From an uncultured Lachnospiraceae bacterium (GTDB lineage Bacteria > Bacillota_A > Clostridia > Lachnospirales > Lachnospiraceae): DNA of 7,220 bases. Made by a program: the position numbers and the translations under genes. Positions 6,485 to 7,220 of the stretch are shown here, piece after piece. Positions within the stretch are counted from its first letter, which is position 1; the number at the start of each line of letters is the position of its first letter. The stretch is from positions 1 to 7,220 of the forward strand of contig CANOBT010000236.1 in NCBI GenBank assembly GCA_947564305.1, in the 5' to 3' direction. The notes beneath the pieces are model-generated. The model saw only the letters and a program-made list of their open reading frames with translations, made no database searches and was not told where the DNA came from.

Positions 6485-7129
6485 CTATAGAAATCCGTCA
6501 ATCAGTTCCTCTACCTTACAAGAAATAATGCGAGTTTCTTCTATACCACTATCGAACAACTGTTTTTGTATTTCTATTCCATATTTTTTATTCGCAATCA
6601 AATAAACCGCACTAGGATACTTTTCAATCGTTTCGCTAAGTTCAAGAACCCTGACCCCATTTATAAACTTACCTATTTTCTCAAAGCTGTTGTCACAAAA
6701 TGCCGCTACATTCTTACCAAAATACTGTTTCAACATAATCTGAAGGTTGCTCCCATGGCTTCCGGCAGAAAAAATAACACACTGCGCATTATCTTTTATC
6801 CGTTCATACAATTGCTTTCGCTTTTGCCTTATATTCTGCTTTTGCCAAGCCAATCTGTCCATAAACTTCTGTTTAGATTCTATCAATATGTCCATGTATT
6901 CTAGCTCATAGCTGTCAAATAATCCCCTGCATATTTGCCCCTTCTCATATCCTTCTTTCATTTCCATATAAAACCGAGCTACAAAATCTGGTTTTAGCTG
7001 TTGTGCAAGACGCTCATATGTCACAAAATAGCTACGAAACAGCTCATGATAATATGCGGGCAACACTCTGTTCCAAGTCCGCACATCTTTTGAAATTATA
7101 TCTTTGATGAACCTGTACTCATCACACAT
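6485..7129 (-). CDS. Hypothetical protein with C-terminal Rossmann-like domain, first gene of the heptose operon
   Basis: This 214-residue protein is not one I can name. Residues 1-115 look mostly helical, rich in charged and aromatic residues, with no signal peptide or membrane segment. From about residue 117 a Rossmann-like pattern begins: a hydrophobic strand, then S121-A-G-S-H-G126, then an AFCDNS turn near residues 143-148 and a glycine-valine step (NGVRV, 157-161), then YLIAN (176-180). This resembles the small nucleotide- or sugar-binding domain found attached to sugar-modifying enzymes such as PglD-like proteins and some sugar methyltransferases. Here it stands without a recognisable catalytic partner domain. 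The ATG has an AGGA motif 8 nt upstream, which supports the start. It is followed after 53 nt by the flavoprotein gene on the same strand, so a role in making or attaching the heptose-derived sugar is inferred from position only. The gene appears more AT-rich than the downstream heptose genes. Confidence 0.8.
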   Translation of the reverse strand: MCDEYRFIKDIISKDVRTWNRVLPAYYHELFRSYFVTYERLAQQLKPDFVARFYMEMKEGYEKGQICRGLFDSYELEYMDILIESKQKFMDRLAWQKQNIRQKRKQLYERIKDNAQCVIFSAGSHGSNLQIMLKQYFGKNVAAFCDNSFEKIGKFINGVRVLELSETIEKYPSAVYLIANKKYGIEIQKQLFDSGIEETRIISCKVEELIDGFL

Positions 7130-7220
7130 AATAAAAGTCCTGTTTGAATTTTTTACTGACGCATTAGGATTATGGTAAAATAATTAACCCGCAGTCTGAT
7201 AACCGTTTTTTTGGGTGGGA

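Noticed and set aside
7169..7174. CATAAT on the minus strand upstream of the first gene, considered as a -10 promoter element.
   Set aside because: No sequence close to TTGACA sits 16-18 nt further upstream, and the region is AT-rich enough for this match to arise by chance.
7170..7220. End of an upstream gene on the minus strand running in from the right edge.
   Set aside because: All three frames are open for the first dozen or so codons, so nothing singles out a true C-terminus.

Overview
The window is a single-strand block of seven closely packed genes, all read leftwards (minus strand), with gaps of 53, -4, 16, 24, 52 and -14 nt in order of transcription. This spacing is typical of one operon. 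Clear GGAGG-type ribosome binding sites, moderate-to-low GC and the family types present suggest a Gram-positive Firmicute, most likely a gut-type clostridium (Lachnospiraceae-like). That taxonomic call is an inference from style; no taxonomic marker gene is present.

In order of transcription the genes are: (1) a 214-aa protein of unknown function with a C-terminal Rossmann-like domain (7129-6485); (2) a 438-aa FAD protein related to UDP-galactopyranose mutase and protoporphyrinogen-oxidase-like flavoproteins (6431-5115); (3) a GHMP kinase of the HddA type (5118-4132); (4) an NAD-dependent epimerase-type SDR (4115-3156, start revised by its Shine-Dalgarno site); (5) a GmhA-type SIS-domain sedoheptulose-7-phosphate isomerase (3131-2550); (6) a two-domain fusion of an HddC-like nucleotidyltransferase with a GmhB-like HAD phosphatase (2497-1187); (7) a second, different extended SDR (1200-178).

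Genes 3, 5 and 6 together encode the four activities that turn sedoheptulose 7-phosphate into GDP-D-glycero-alpha-D-manno-heptose: isomerase, 1-kinase, 7-phosphatase and guanylyltransferase. The two SDRs and the UGM-like flavoprotein then look like tailoring enzymes acting on the nucleotide-heptose, for example C-4/C-6 modification or ring contraction to a heptofuranose. The product is probably a modified heptose for a surface polysaccharide (capsule, S-layer glycan or wall glycan). No glycosyltransferase, polymerase or flippase lies in the window, so the rest of the locus presumably lies outside it.

The flanks are short. Bases 1-177 hold no confident gene; one reading frame stays open to the left edge and may be a partial or degraded gene. 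Bases 7130-7220 lie upstream of gene 1 and show a ribosome binding site but no convincing promoter. No RNA gene, mobile element, CRISPR array or convincing terminator was seen.
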